Origin: Meloidogyne chitwoodi
Lineage: Eukaryota; Nematoda; Chromadorea; Rhabditida; Meloidogynidae
Direction of reading: 5' to 3'
Length of the DNA: 64,000 nt
Assembly (NCBI GenBank): GCA_015183035.1
Contig: JACZZP010000010.1
Location: 806,001-870,000 of the forward strand
Shown: positions 9,185 through 21,700 of the stretch, piece by piece
Numbering within the stretch: position 1 is the first letter of the stretch
Layout of the letters: every line of letters begins with the position of its first letter
Program-made: the position numbers and the translations under genes
The notes under the pieces: generated by a model
Told to the model about the DNA's origin: nothing
Databases searched by the model: none
Seen by the model: only the letters and a program-made list of their open reading frames with translations

Positions 9185-11872
9185 CACAGCAGGATCAGTC
9201 AGTTGACGCACGCGTCAAAACTACTTTTTTACTATTTCCTTTTTCTCTTGTTCTCTAACTTGCTCTCTTCCTTTCGCATAATCTTTTATTTACGAAAAAG
9301 TATGTAAACTTTGAAATCCAATATCTCGAAAACCGCTTATACGATTTTAAATCTGTCTATCCATTTTATAGATAATTGTTTCAAGATTTTGTTTAAAAAA
9401 TTTCATAGGCTCAAATGCAGTTTTGAGAGAGAAAATGCAGTTTTAATTTTAGATTAATTTAAGATGAAAACAAGAGCAAAAACGCTCAAAAAAAGCATTG
9501 CTGCTAAAGAAGGATGGGATAAACAACAACAAAAAAATAATAACATCTCTGCTAAATTATTTAAAGCTCGCCAAGATCGATACTCAACAACAAAGGTGAG
9601 GAAAATTACAGAAAAAATAGAGCCTAAAATGAGAGATGTATCTGTTCAAACAGAACCAGAAATGAGAGATGTATCTGTTCAAACAGAATCAGAAACGAGA
9701 GATATATCTGTTATGACAACATACGAAACGAAGAAGGTTTTTGTCCAAACAATTAACAACAAAAATTCAATAGCAATTCAAACAACTGCCTGCATGCCAA
9801 AGTCAGTTCTTCCTTTAAATCCAACTTTTGGTGGAAGACCAAGAATGCCGTTGGAAAACTTGAGTAATGTGAGAATTAAAGGTATAGCAAGAGAATTGGC
9901 AAATTTTCATCGTGAAAGAACTCCAAGTATTTTTACTTTATTTTTTTCCAATATAAATTTAGATGCCGAAGGCAATCCATTAACTCATGATATTTTTCGT
10001 TTTGCTAAACATTCTTTGAACGTTTTTACGCCAAAAAAAGAAGAACATAATAAACTTACTATATACCAAGAAATTTTTGCCATTTTATCAGCTGGAATAA
10101 GTTTTCATGCAAGAGAAAAACTTAAGAAGACATTGGCGACCTTTGGATTTAATATTTTTGTGTCTAAACGTGAATTTTTTACAACAAAAAATAAAATTTC
10201 TGCTGGTTTAGAGCTCAAATGGACAAATAATTATTTAAACTGTATAAACATTAAAGAAGTTATTGAGAAGAGAATAGAACAACTAAGGTTGACAGGTTTA
10301 CTTGAATTAGAATAATAATAAAAAAGTAATAAAATTAAGACATGTTTGTTGGTATTCCATCTATTGTCTTAATGGGAGATAAAGGTTCAACAACCACTAA
10401 GATTGCTGTTCTTCCGGTCATCAAACGAAAAACGAATGCAACCGCCAATCTTACTATTATTTCTATTTGGGAAGGCAATGATGATAGGCAATCGTTGAAA
10501 AATAATGAGGAAATATTTAATCAGTTAAAGGAAATAAAAAACGTGAATTGGTTGTTTTTAAAGACTTTGGGTTTTTTAAAGATATTTTTTAAGGATTTTA
10601 ACGGGGGATCTGAAATTTTTGTCAGCACTACTGTTTCACCGAGGCGCATGCAGCAACTATCCTTGTTGTATTTGTAGAACACCAAAGGAACAACTTGAAA
10701 ATAAAGGGAGAATGAGAGATATAATGACACCGAGTTAAACTACTCTTTTGTTGATATTCCTCTATTTTCAATTCTACCAGCACAAGTCATGCCTCCTCCA
10801 TTACATATTACTCATGGTGTGGCAACTAGGGCAATTAATATACTTGAACTTATAGTTGACAAAAAAATCATGATTGAATTTCTACAAAATAATCATATAA
10901 GAAGAGATCCACGAACAAAAGCATTTCGGGGTTTTTTATTTTTTATTTTAGTTTATTTTAAATTCAGGCAATGATTTAGTTAAATTGTTACACACAGAAG
11001 TTGAGAAAAATTCATTAAGTCGACTTGTTGATCTTCAAGAATTTGAACAAGCAGCAGCTTTATGGCATAAATTAATTGAAGGAGTCCGATGGTGGTTCAC
11101 AAAGTCTTCTGCTCAATTATTTGATGATCCTATGGAACAGGCTGACTTGGTTGACAAAGGAGCCAAAATTTTGTATAAGATGTTCAATGTTTATTTTTTA
11201 CATTTTACATTAATCGAATAATTTTCAGGTGTTAAAAAATCATCTGGAAAATATAGCAAAAAATAGTAATAATGATTTGGTGAGAAAAAAGGCAGAAAAT
11301 GCAGCAAAAAAATGCAGAATTTTTCCAAAATTGCATTATTTGCTACACCATTGTGCTGCCTTTATCAAAACGACTGGTTGGTGGGGAGTTGCATCAGAAC
11401 AAGCAATTGAAAGCTACCACGCTGTCTTTAACAAGCTAGTAAGATTTTATAGATAAACAAAATTTTAAGTTTAATAAATTAATTTACAGGAACTTCGATT
11501 CAGAAACGTCAAAGATCGAAAAATTCAAGTTGAACGAATGATGAGGCATCAATTTCTTTTGAATTATCTGCACGATAAAGGTTTAAATGATTAATAAAAA
11601 AATTTATTCCAAATGTTATTTTTTTATAATTTTATCTTCATTTTTTATTTATTTTTTACTTGTATAAACATGGAGGTTCTATTTTGTATATTTTCTTGCT
11701 TTTGACCATTTTATAACTTTTCTCCTTGCTGATCTTTTTTATTTTCCTTTATGAAGTCAGGTGCACGAGAGATTACGTGAATAGGGAAAAATAGATTTAA
11801 ATTTTGGCATAATGTAAAAGGAAAAGATTTAGCTAGTTTTGACGCGTGCGTCAACTGACTGATCCTGCTGTG
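9185..11872 (+). mobile_element. Element C, DNA transposon nested in MITE B
   Basis: A 2688 bp element with perfect 39-bp terminal inverted repeats (9185-9223 and 11834-11872). They start CACAGCAGGATCAGTCAG and contain an internal GACGC/GCGTC palindrome. A 6-bp duplication TGTATG flanks it (9179-9184 and 11873-11878). It encodes one multi-exon transposase-like gene in plus orientation. It sits inside MITE B, so it inserted after B. The perfect repeats suggest a recent insertion. The superfamily is not assigned. Confidence 0.85.
9464..11594 (+). CDS. Transposase-like protein of element C
   Basis: The start is ATG 9464 (MKTRAKTLKKS). I read six exons with introns 10296-10339, 10551-10593, 10931-10967, 11189-11228 and 11439-11489, all GT-AG and 37-51 bp. 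Splicing turns apparent stops into continuous protein: RLT-DMFVGIP, then NW-ILTGDLKFLSALL. Order of features: a basic N-terminus; two VSVQTEPEMRD-like repeats; MGDKGSTTTKI; SIWEGNDDR; TGDLKFL; a CxxC (PCCIC); PPPLHITHG with HxxH; LLHHCAAF; GVASEQAIESYHA; stop TAA 11592-11594. Asp in GDLKF, the Cys/His pairs and Glu in SEQAIES could form an RNase-H-like DDE core, which is inference. One reading-frame change remains near 10700-10735 that no intron explains, so this copy may be inactive. Confidence 0.65.
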
Positions 11873-12128
11873 TGTATGTGTATAGAGAAAAAGAGTTAAT
11901 GAAAAACGATTTGCCAATAGTGAAAATTTAAACATTTTGCTGCAATAATAATAAAAAAAGTCAATCATTAGGGGTGTATATTTGGTCTCGGTCTCGGCGA
12001 GACTGAGCGTCGAGATTCTCGGTCTCGGTACCGAGACCGGGTAAAACCGAGACCGAGATTGGAAAATGGGCGAGACTCTCGGTCCGGTCTCGGCGAGACT
12101 CTCGGTCTCGTGTAACTCTACTTTCTGC

Positions 12129-12900
12129 TATAGAAATACTCTAATTATGTAATAGACTAATTGTAAGAAAATTAAAAAAAATGTCGACTTACAAGGGAAC
12201 ATCACAACTTGCCACTCACCGATTTTCACAAAACTTATACCATTCGAAAGAGCTTATTGAGTAGGTATAATCTAAATTTTTATGTGCCCTAGTTAAGGTA
12301 TTGAAAAGTTACGAGCTTCTAAAGTTTCAAAAAAATGTTCCTTTTCCTCTTCAAAAGCGTTCCTTCCATGGTTCCAGTTCCGAACCAGTTCCAGAAATTT
12401 GATAGTTCCGTAGTTCCATTCAACTGGAACTGGAACTTGCCGATCACTGGTTGTTACAGGTTAATCAAAAGTTTCAGGATGAGTACATGTTTATAAATTC
12501 TATTTTTTAGCGCCGCAGGCGAAAATTTTGGAAAAATATTGTACTATAGTTGCTAAAAATGACCATTTTCAGCGCCGTAGACAAAAAATTTTTAAACCTC
12601 TGTTACCAAAAATTACTTTTTTAGTGCCGTAGACGAAAATTTCAGACTTAATTATACTTTAAAAATTTTCGTAGAAAAATAGTAAAAAACGAAACGAAAA
12701 CACAACGAAAATATTTCAATTTTCGTAATCGAAACGAAAACGAAACTAAACTAATTTTTGACGAAACAAAAACGAAACGAACGAAAACGTTAAAAATCTA
12801 CGAAAATTTCGAAAAAACGAAACGAAACGAACATTTTCGCACACCTCTGTTCGGTACTGGATTTTGTGCTGACTGGAAACAAGGACTAGGCCGGGTAAAA
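12129..12900. repeat. Degenerate repeat region upstream of membrane protein gene
   Basis: Three sub-blocks are seen. A patch at about 12360-12450 is rich in GTTCCAGTTCC and its complement. Three spaced copies of a GC motif read AGCGCCGCAGGCGAAAATTT (12512), AGCGCCGTAGACAAAA (12571) and AGTGCCGTAGACGAAAATTT (12623). A patch rich in CGAAACGAAAAC at 12680-12840 ends CGCACACCTCTG, which resembles a transposon end. No matching left end was found. Likely eroded MITEs. Confidence 0.5.
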
Positions 12901-13092
12901 GTATGTTTAGGACTTTAATTAAGGATAGACTGGCTTTTATACTATAATAAACTTGCCGGTTTATATAGTAACATTCCAACTTGATCATACAAAACTATAA
13001 AAACTCACTCATTTTCTTTACATTTAACAATCTGCAAAATCTTCATCAAAACCGTGCCAACATCGTCTACATCAAAACAACAACAACACTTC

Positions 13093-15341
13093 ATGCTCTT
13101 CCGCTGCTTGAATCCAATGGAGCTCGACACAGGACCTTGGACAAGAAAGTCTTCAATTCTGTGCTCTCTTCTGTTGCTTGCTACGTTCTTTGTGCTTCAA
13201 GTATCCGGACAGGCCGAAACAATTGGACTTGGCAAACACACGCTAATGAAGGACGGTAAAGTGAATCTCAACACGAGCAATAACTACAACTATGTTGCCG
13301 TCAAGAACATCGACTTTCCCGAATACGAGATGCTCCCGGGTTCGTGCAATGTTACAATCAAAGATGGCTTCATGTAAGAATTCTTTTTATTTATTTATAT
13401 AAATCAAATATGATTTTCTTTTTTTTTAGTGAACTTCAATACAACGGCAAATTGTGCACTGTGGAACTGCTTAGCTACTTCAATAAGACGATCAAGTTCA
13501 AGGCCGGAGTGAGAAACGAAGCAGGGCTCAGCAATTGTCTTGGTTGTAACAGAAGTGAAAGCTATTCTAATGTGTAAGTTTTTATTTATTCGTTCTTTAC
13601 TTTTAATAACTTTAAAATTGATTTTTTAGTCTACCCTTCATCTACAGCAAAAACAACGGAGACATCGAAAGATTCAGCAAAAAGGGTCCGACTACAACGA
13701 ATGAAACCTGTAAAGACAAAGGTAAGAGTGGAGAAGGCAAATGCTTGAATGGGACATCTCTTGAAATTTCATGGCATACAGACAAAAAAAAAAGAGTTCA
13801 TGCTCACATCCATTTAAGTATGATACATTTAAATACCTATCTATATATACCTATCTTACATAATTATTTTTAGTTCGTGAAGTGGAGAAGGGCGTAACTA
13901 AATTTGAACCTGTGGAGGACAACAAGGAAATGATTTTTGGTTTTGAGATAAAAGCGGAGGAGGTCAATGTTCATGAGGGAGATACTCTCAATCCAAAAAA
14001 GGCTCTTTGTACTCAAGGGAACAATACAATCGTCAAACCAGCAGCATGGACAATCACAAATACGCTTCTAAAGGATGAATATTTGCTTGTCTTCAGCATG
14101 CTTCCAACAAAAGTTTCTAGAGTATACGATGGAACTGACCTCATGAATGATCCTCAACCATCTGGACCGAAATGTACTCTCTTCGTCCAATTTGTAAGTT
14201 TTTATTCTTATAAAATATTCATTTATTTTATTTTTATTCAGAGTACTGAACACTATCGTCTGCTTACTGCCATTCCTCCTCCAACTTGTACAACAACATC
14301 GACAACCACTCAAACTACAACGACTACCACAACGGAAGCCCCTTCAACGATTACGACATCCTGTCCTACAATGAAATCAGATCCGGTCATAACAACGACA
14401 ACATCGGCAATCGCAAACTTAACGACAAAATGTCCAAAGTGCCCAGAAGAATCCAAAACAGGTATTTATGTGCTGCTTGGAATTGTTTGTCTTCTTGTTG
14501 TGCTGCTGTTGTTTGCTGTTGGAATTTTGATATGGTTCTCGATTAAGAAGACGGATAAAGAAATAAAAGTGAAGAAGCCAGAACAAGCAGAAGACAAGGG
14601 CCTACGTGCCCTCTATGATGCTGAACTAAAGAAAAAAGGCCCTGCTGCTGTTGGGACTTTTGACAAATGGAAAGAAAATGTAAGTTTATTTTAAAAAGAA
14701 TTTTCAATCAAAATATTATTCTCCCTTTTTCAGAGAAAGAAGAACGAAAAGACAGCTGCAAAGGGACTTCCTTCGAAGAAAGATGGCAATACTGCAAATA
14801 AGAAGAAAGCAGTCAAAAAAGAACAGCCCAAATCTAAAAATGATATCGTTCAGGAGAAGTATGAAAAAGAATGGTACCAATATGTCTACAACAGTGAATA
14901 TCTGCCAGAACTGAAGAAAAAGGGCATTGCAGTTGTTGGGACATTTGACCAGTGGAAAAAGGTAAAAAGTTTTTTTAATAAAATTATTAATTTATTTTAT
15001 TTTTACAGAACAGGCCTCCTCCTGCTGCCACCACCATGATTGAACAGTCGCCAATGACAAAAACAGCGATGGGCACTGATAAATCTGTGGTGGACAAAGG
15101 GAAATCATCGACAGGAGTGGATGGCAAGAAGTCAGCAACTGTGGAGGACATCGTCCAACCGTTTGCAGAGGATCCTGTGATTCCAGACCCTCCAAAGAAG
15201 GCTGAGAAGGACAAAGATGAGGAATGGACATTGGAGGAGAATGAATATGACGATGATGGAAACTTGCTTCCAAAAGTGGAGAAAGGAGGGATAGATTGTC
15301 CTCCAAGTACAGAGTCGGAGCGTATACTGTTATCCATCTGA
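13093..15341 (+). CDS. Single-pass membrane protein with mucin-like stalk, unknown family
   Basis: I do not recognise the family. ATG at 13093 (a second in-frame ATG at 13117) gives a signal peptide with hydrophobic core SILCSLLLLATFFVLQVSG. A Cys-containing ectodomain with several Asn glycosylation sites follows (NVTI, NKTI, NGTS), including GSCNVTIKDG and NCLGCNRS. Then comes a Thr-rich, mucin-like stalk, the transmembrane segment TGIYVLLGIVCLLVVLLLFA, and a highly charged Lys/Glu-rich cytoplasmic tail. The tail contains two copies of a motif, KKKGPAAVGTFDKWK and KKKGIAVVGTFDQWK. About seven exons are joined by short introns at 13374, 13573, about 13817, 14191, 14680 and 14960. Stop TGA at 15339-15341. 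Topology suggests a surface receptor or adhesion protein. Confidence 0.72.
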
Positions 15342-16538
15342 ATGCAACAACGAAAGAGGGAGGGAGGGTGGGATGAGATGATAATAGATAGATAAATATA
15401 TTCCCTTGTAAAAATATGTAATTATTGTCCTATATATACATAATTATTGTTCCCCTAATATTCCCCTAAACTATATTTGTATGCCTATTGTTTCTATGTA
15501 TGTATTTTATATATTTGTATTTGATTGTATATCTGTTGTAAATGTATAATAAATAAATATATTTGTTGAATGTTTTTTTATTTGATAAGTTAGATATTAA
15601 GTTTTGTTTGATCCTGAAATTAGAAAAATACCTCTGTTATACAGAACCCTGAATAATACTAATAGGGATTAATTTGAGTTAGAATAAATCAAATCATTTT
15701 TATTTTTCATCCTTTTACTAAGGCATTTTAAATTCAATTTTAAATAGATATAAAATATTTTTTAGTCTCAAAACTTCAGAAATTTCCATTTTATGCTAAA
15801 TAATGTTTGTTTCAATTATTTTTTAATTTATAAACTCTTTTTATTAAATATTCTTTCTTAATATTTTTTAAAGAAAAATTAATGAATTCTAATTTACGTA
15901 GTTTTTTTATTCAAACTTTTTTGTTAACGGGTGTTTTTCTGATAAAAATTCAAAAAATTCAGAATTTATTAAATTCACGTAAAACTTTTTCTAAATCTTA
16001 TTTTTACATGAGAAATAGGTACAACATTTTAAAAAGTTTGGAATGTAATAAGATATAGTAGATATGAGGAAATTTAGGGGTGTGCTATAAATTATTAACG
16101 CAGTGCATTATAATAATAAAATTAATTATTATTCAGTTTAAAAATATTTAAATACAAATTATAAAATAATATAAAAATGAATTTGGCAAAAAAGAAAAGA
16201 AAGACATAGAAATAATATTAAAAAAAGTTTTAATTGTAGATAAATTTAGAATTTAACAATTATTTTTTAATTAATTTTTCTATTTTTTTTTGTCTAAAAT
16301 GCTTGACATTTTTATGTCCGAGAATACTCACTCTTCAAAACCAAGTTAAATGTTAATTTTAAAAAATTTATCTCTAACCCCTGAACATATAAATGTATAA
16401 TCATCTTTTTTTAAAGAAACAAAACAACAAAAAAATACTTTTATTAAAATTATACATAATTAAAAATAAATAAAAATTGAGGCAATTTAAATTAAAATTA
16501 TGGCAAGCAAATTTAAAAAATAAATAATTTATATATTT
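15342..16538. other. Intergenic between convergent genes
   Basis: AT-rich 3' flanks of the membrane protein and the GPCR. An AATAAATAAATATATTTG signal near 15549 probably ends the first transcript. Nothing else is supported. Confidence 0.5.
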
Positions 16539-18707
16539 TTAATCCATACTTAAAGATATTGTTTTTTGTGTATGTAATGTTAAACGACGATTATTATTAT
16601 CACCAATAATTGGATATCGAAATGAATTATTTACAGCTTTTTGTCTCGCAGTTTGATCAAATTCTGCTAAAGCAATATTTCTTGAATTTTTTAAACAAGG
16701 TAACCAACGAAGTAAATGTTTTAATGCTGCATGAATACGACGATTAGTAACATAATAAATAAATGGATTTACAATTGAATGAAACATTGCTAATGTATGA
16801 GAACACCACCTTTTAAATTAAATATTTAATATAATAATAAATAAATTAAATAATATTTTATAATATATGTAGGTATGTTTTTATTATTAAATAATTTATT
16901 TAAATTAAAATTAAAAATAAAATATTTAATTATTACCAAATATAAAGAATATATGGATAATTAAGTGCACTTGAATCATATGTAACCCAAATATTCATTA
17001 ATAAATTTTGTGGTAACCAACAAACTGCATATAATGCACTAACCAATAAAACCATTGGAATTAACTTTAAAAAAAATTAAAAAAAATATTTATTTAATTA
17101 AATTTAATTACTTTTTTAACAGATTCTTTTCTTTCTTGACTAACATTTGCATGTACTGGTATATGTGAACTTTTTCTACGAGAAGATGATATTATAATTT
17201 GATTAGAAGGACTTTTCTTTAATGGTTGTTTTTGAGAAGAATAAATATTAAAATTAGCAGCACTAACTGTTGATCCTCTTGCTGATTTTGTTGTTGTGTT
17301 ATTATTATTTAAATTAAATAATGTTGTTTCCTTTTTTAAAAAAAAATAAATTAAATATAGTAAAGTGGAAGGGGTAGATGGGAAATAGAAAATGACAATT
17401 CGCGTGGCCAGCGTGAAATGTAAATCCTAAGTCTAGTCAACTCAATTGTTTCCCTCGTCTCCGAAGGATTATAACTCTTCAAATATATAAACAAGATCTG
17501 CTGTCAATATTTATTCTATTATTTATTTCACATACAATTTATAGGAAAATAACATTTTTAATTCACAATAATAATAATTCTCTTAGACTGATCTCTCTAA
17601 CTGATTCCCTTTTAGCTTAAACAATTAAACTATTTATATGTGTTTATAAAATGGGAGGAGAGATTGTTGTTCATGCCCAGGGGAAATATTTTATATGTTA
17701 GAGTCTTACAATATTAAATTAATATTTATTTACTTGTGAAGGTAATATTTGACAATCATTTCCAGGTACTTTGCTATTCCACATTTTACATCCAATAGCT
17801 GTATATGTAATTAATAAAACAGAAAGTGGTAAACAATATTGTAATGCAAAAAGTGAAGAAGTATAAAGAGAAACAAAATTATCAGTAAAAAAATCATTCC
17901 ATTTTTCAAGGCAAGTATCAACACCTTCTGTTGAACTTTCCAACTTTAATAAATAAATAAATATTTATTTATTTATAATATATTTATTTTACTTGATTAA
18001 CAACAAGTAAAGGTAATGCCATAATTAAAGAAAATGTCCAAGTACCCAAAGTTGCATATAATGCTCTTTTTCTATTCATTTTAAGCCAGGGAGACATTGA
18101 AAATTGAATTGCCATAAAACGATCAAAAGAAATAGCAACAAGTGTCCATGAGGATACAAACACTGCTGTTGCCTTTTTTAAAATAAATAAATATATTTAA
18201 TTTATTTTAAAATATATTTACCTGTAAATAATTAAATGTTTTACATAAAAATGCTCCAAAAATCCATCTTTGATCTTCAAAAATCAAAACATGCCAATAA
18301 CTTAGAGGAATACAAAAAATACTAATCATTAAATCTCCAAGTGCTAAATTAGCTATTAACATATTTGTTGGGGTTCTAAGCCTTTTAAATCGTAAAAATA
18401 CAGCCAATATTAAAGCATTTCCAACAAAAGAGACAATACTCAAAGCAGAATAAATTAAAATTGCTAACATCTTAAAATATTAAAAAAATAAAATATTTAT
18501 TTTTAAAAAAAAAACTTTGCATGTCCAACAAAGAGCCTCTACTTGACGTGAAGGTATTTCTGTAGTTTCCAAATTATTATTATTTAAAAAATTATTTAAT
18601 AAAAATGAAAGACTTTCTGATGTTGGTAATAATTGTTGAGAATTACTGCTACTACCAAAATTGCCAAAATTGGAATTTGGAAAAATATTAATTTGTTGTT
18701 CGTTCAT
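16539..18707 (-). CDS. Rhodopsin-family GPCR, neuropeptide receptor type
   Basis: A seven-helix receptor at the plasma membrane. The start is the ATG at 18705-18707 (MNEQQINIFPNS). A long Asn/Ser-rich extracellular N-terminus precedes TM1 (SIVSFVGNALILAVFL). TM2 has NLALGDL, and FGAFLCKTFNYLQ carries the TM3 Cys. TM3 ends SFDRFMAIQ, so DRF replaces the usual DRY. TM4 is TWTFSLIMALPLL, and the second loop has DTCLEKW for the disulphide. TM5 is CLPLSVLLITYT, and a Ser/Asn-rich third loop follows. TM6 is VSALYAVCWLPQN, and TM7 FHSIVNPFIYY matches NPxxY. The tail has LLRWLPC, a possible palmitoylation site. Seven exons. The order and WLPQN/NPFIYY motifs resemble nematode NPR (NPY/RFamide-like) receptors. 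The ligand is unknown. Confidence 0.85.
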
Positions 18708-21700
18708 ATAAACACTCTTCTCTTTACTTTAATTTTATTTAAAAATATTTAAATAATACTAAAAATTAATTTAATTAATTAATAAATAAAATGTTTTATT
18801 TATTTAAAAAAAATCTTAAAAATAATTAAATAAAAATAATATTAGAAAACCTATAAATGGTTTATTATTTAATTATAATATACTAAATGGAAATTGTAGT
18901 TAAGATTAAATGTCTTGAGAAAATTACGGAAATTGGTTTAAATTATTTTTTATTTTATTTAAATTTAGCAGAAATTAATTATTATTTTTATTTAATTAAA
19001 ATATATATTGAAGAAAAAAAGGAAATAAAAATTATTTAAAAAAGTAATCTTTGAGAATTAAAAATAAATTTAAAAGAAAATTTAATTCAAATATTTAAAT
19101 CTTCTCATTAAAAAGGAAAATAAAAGATCTAAAAAATGAGTAAAATAAAAATAAATAAAAATAATATTCATGTTTAATACTCTTTTAACAAATTAAAAAA
19201 TAAAAAAATAAAAGTATTAAGATTGATTATAATAAATTTAAAAATAAATTTAATTGAGAAAAGCTTTAAATCTTTTTTAAAAAATATTTTATTTAATTTA
19301 AAAATTACTAATAATATTTTATTAGAAATTAAAAGAACAATTGTTCTTCTTTTATTTATTTTTTGAAAAAAATAAAAAAATGTAATTGGAGAATTAAAAT
19401 ATTATTAATTTAAAAAAGCTATCAAATTAATTTATTTTATTTAAATATTTTCTGAGAAAATATTTTTATTTTTTTATTATAAATTTAATTTTAGATTTAT
19501 TTTAAAAATAATTTTAATATTTTATTTAAAAAATATTAAAAATCTGAAAAAATAAATAAATTTTTTATAAATATATTTTTAAAAGAAAATGAAAATTTTA
19601 TTTTATATTGTTTCAAAGCTAATTTTAAAAATAAAATAAAATCAGAAATATAAATAAAAATAAAAAAAGCGGAAACTTTATTCAATAAAAAAAAATAAAT
19701 TTAAAGAAATATTAAAAAAGGTTTTTAGATTTTTTTAAAAATTAAATTAAATAAAATTAAATAAAAATAAATAAATATATTTATTTAAATAACATCTCTA
19801 AATATATTTAAATATTATTTTTTATTGTGTTTTAGTATTTAATATTTTAAAAAATAAAAATAAAATAAATTTAATTTTTATTAAAAAAAAAGAAAAGAAG
19901 GTTCATTATCCGGATTTTAAAAAATATTTAAAAAATCAAACAATAAAATGGCAAAAAATTATTTATTTATTTAAAAAATAAAAGAAAACTATTTTTGTAA
20001 ATGACGTAAAAAATGAATAAATAAAATATTTATTTTTGTCTTCTTTTATTATAAAAAAATATTTATTAATTAATTATTAAATAAATAAAAAATTAATTTT
20101 ATTTATTAATTATTTGTCTAGTATTTTATTATTTTTTTTTTAAATAATGAAAAAATATTTAAAAAAAATTTGCAAAAAAGTGTCAAATTCTTTTTTATAA
20201 ATATTATTTTAATTAAAAAATGATGTTATTATATTAAAATTTAAATTTAATTTAAAAAAATTAAAAATAAATTAATTTTAATAAATATAATATATTTATT
20301 TATTTTTATTTATTTGAGAAAATTTAATTAAGAATAAAAATAGCCTTTATTTATTTTTATTATTGCGCATAAAAAAAGAAACCTTTATTTTACAGAAGAA
20401 AAGGTAAAAATAAAAATATTAAAAAAAGGCTAAATTAAGAAAATAAATAAATAAACAAAACACAAAAAATGAGAAATTATTTTATTTAAAAAATAAATAT
20501 TAAAAATTAATTTTTAGGAATAAAAAGATTAATTAAAATTAATAAATTTTATTTTTTTTTAATTCTTTTAAATTTAAAAATAATAACAAAAAAATAATAA
20601 TAATTTTTAAATAATTAATTAAAAATTTTAAAATTAAAGAAAAGTTGTTAATTTTAATAAAAATAAATAAAATAATATTTAATATTTAACCAATAAAAGG
20701 ACAAAAAGGAAAATTAAAAAATAATAAAAAAAATAAAAACAAACCACAAAATATATTATTTGGATATTATAAATATATTTTAGGAAACAAAATGAGCAAT
20801 TATTATTTATTTTTTTTTTTAAAAATTAAAAAATAATATTTTTAAATATTTATTTTAGCTAATTTATTTAAATAAATAATTTATTTTTATTTAATCTTCT
20901 TTCAATTATTTATTATTAGAAAATTAAAAAAAAAAAGATTTGGATTATTATTTAAAAAAAGAGATAAATAATTTTAATTTGGATCATTTTACAAAAAAAT
21001 CTTTTTTTTTATTACGCAGAATATTTATTTATTTACGTAAATAAATAAATTTAAAAAAGAAAAAGATATTTAATTTTTATAAAAATATTCTTTATTTTTT
21101 TATTTTAATTTACAAAAAAAAAAACAAAAATTTATTTTATTTAAATATTTAATAAATAAATAAACACGAATATTTGCGTGAATTTTAAATTAAAAAATAA
21201 AATAAAAAAAGGAATATTTATTTATTTTTAATTAGAATTATATATGACTAATAAATAAATAAATATTTTTGTTTTTTAATTTCCAAAGATTATTTTTATT
21301 TAAATTTTAAAAAAAGAATTTACAAAAAACGGAAATTATTAAATATTCTTTGTTTCAAAAATATATTTTTGCTTTTTTTAAATAAATAAATTTAGCATTT
21401 TTTAATAAATTAATTTAAAAATTAAATTTTTTTAAATAAAAAAATAATTAAAAAAAATATCCAAATTAAAGAGAAAATAAAAAATGAATAAATATTTACT
21501 TTGAGAAAAATAAATAAAATAAAATATTCTCTTCAAAGTAATAATTAAATATTTCTTAGAAAAAAAAAAAGAAATAAATAAATAAATATATTTATTTAAA
21601 TAAATAATTATTTTTTAAATAAAAATTGTAAAATGGTACCTTAAAAAAATAACAAATAATTTATAAAAAATATTTAAAAAATATTCTAATTAAAAAAAAA

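Larger units (their letters stand above)
8768..12120. mobile_element. MITE B, sister of A, interrupted by element C
   Basis: It begins TAGAGTTACTCGAGACC and ends CTCGTGTAACTCTA, with a perfect 8-bp duplication CTTTCTGC at 8760-8767 and 12121-12128. Its left arm (8768-9178) is the inverted equivalent of A's right part, including the tRNA-like module. Its right arm (about 11879-12120) is the inverted equivalent of A's left arm. It lacks a block of about 360 bp that A has near 8070-8435. Without the 2.7 kb insertion it would be about 0.66 kb. Confidence 0.85.

Noticed and set aside
10315..10342. Two-ORF structure for element C, split at the stop at 10315
   Set aside because: A 44-bp GT-AG intron (10296-10339) joins the two frames exactly, so one gene is the simpler reading.
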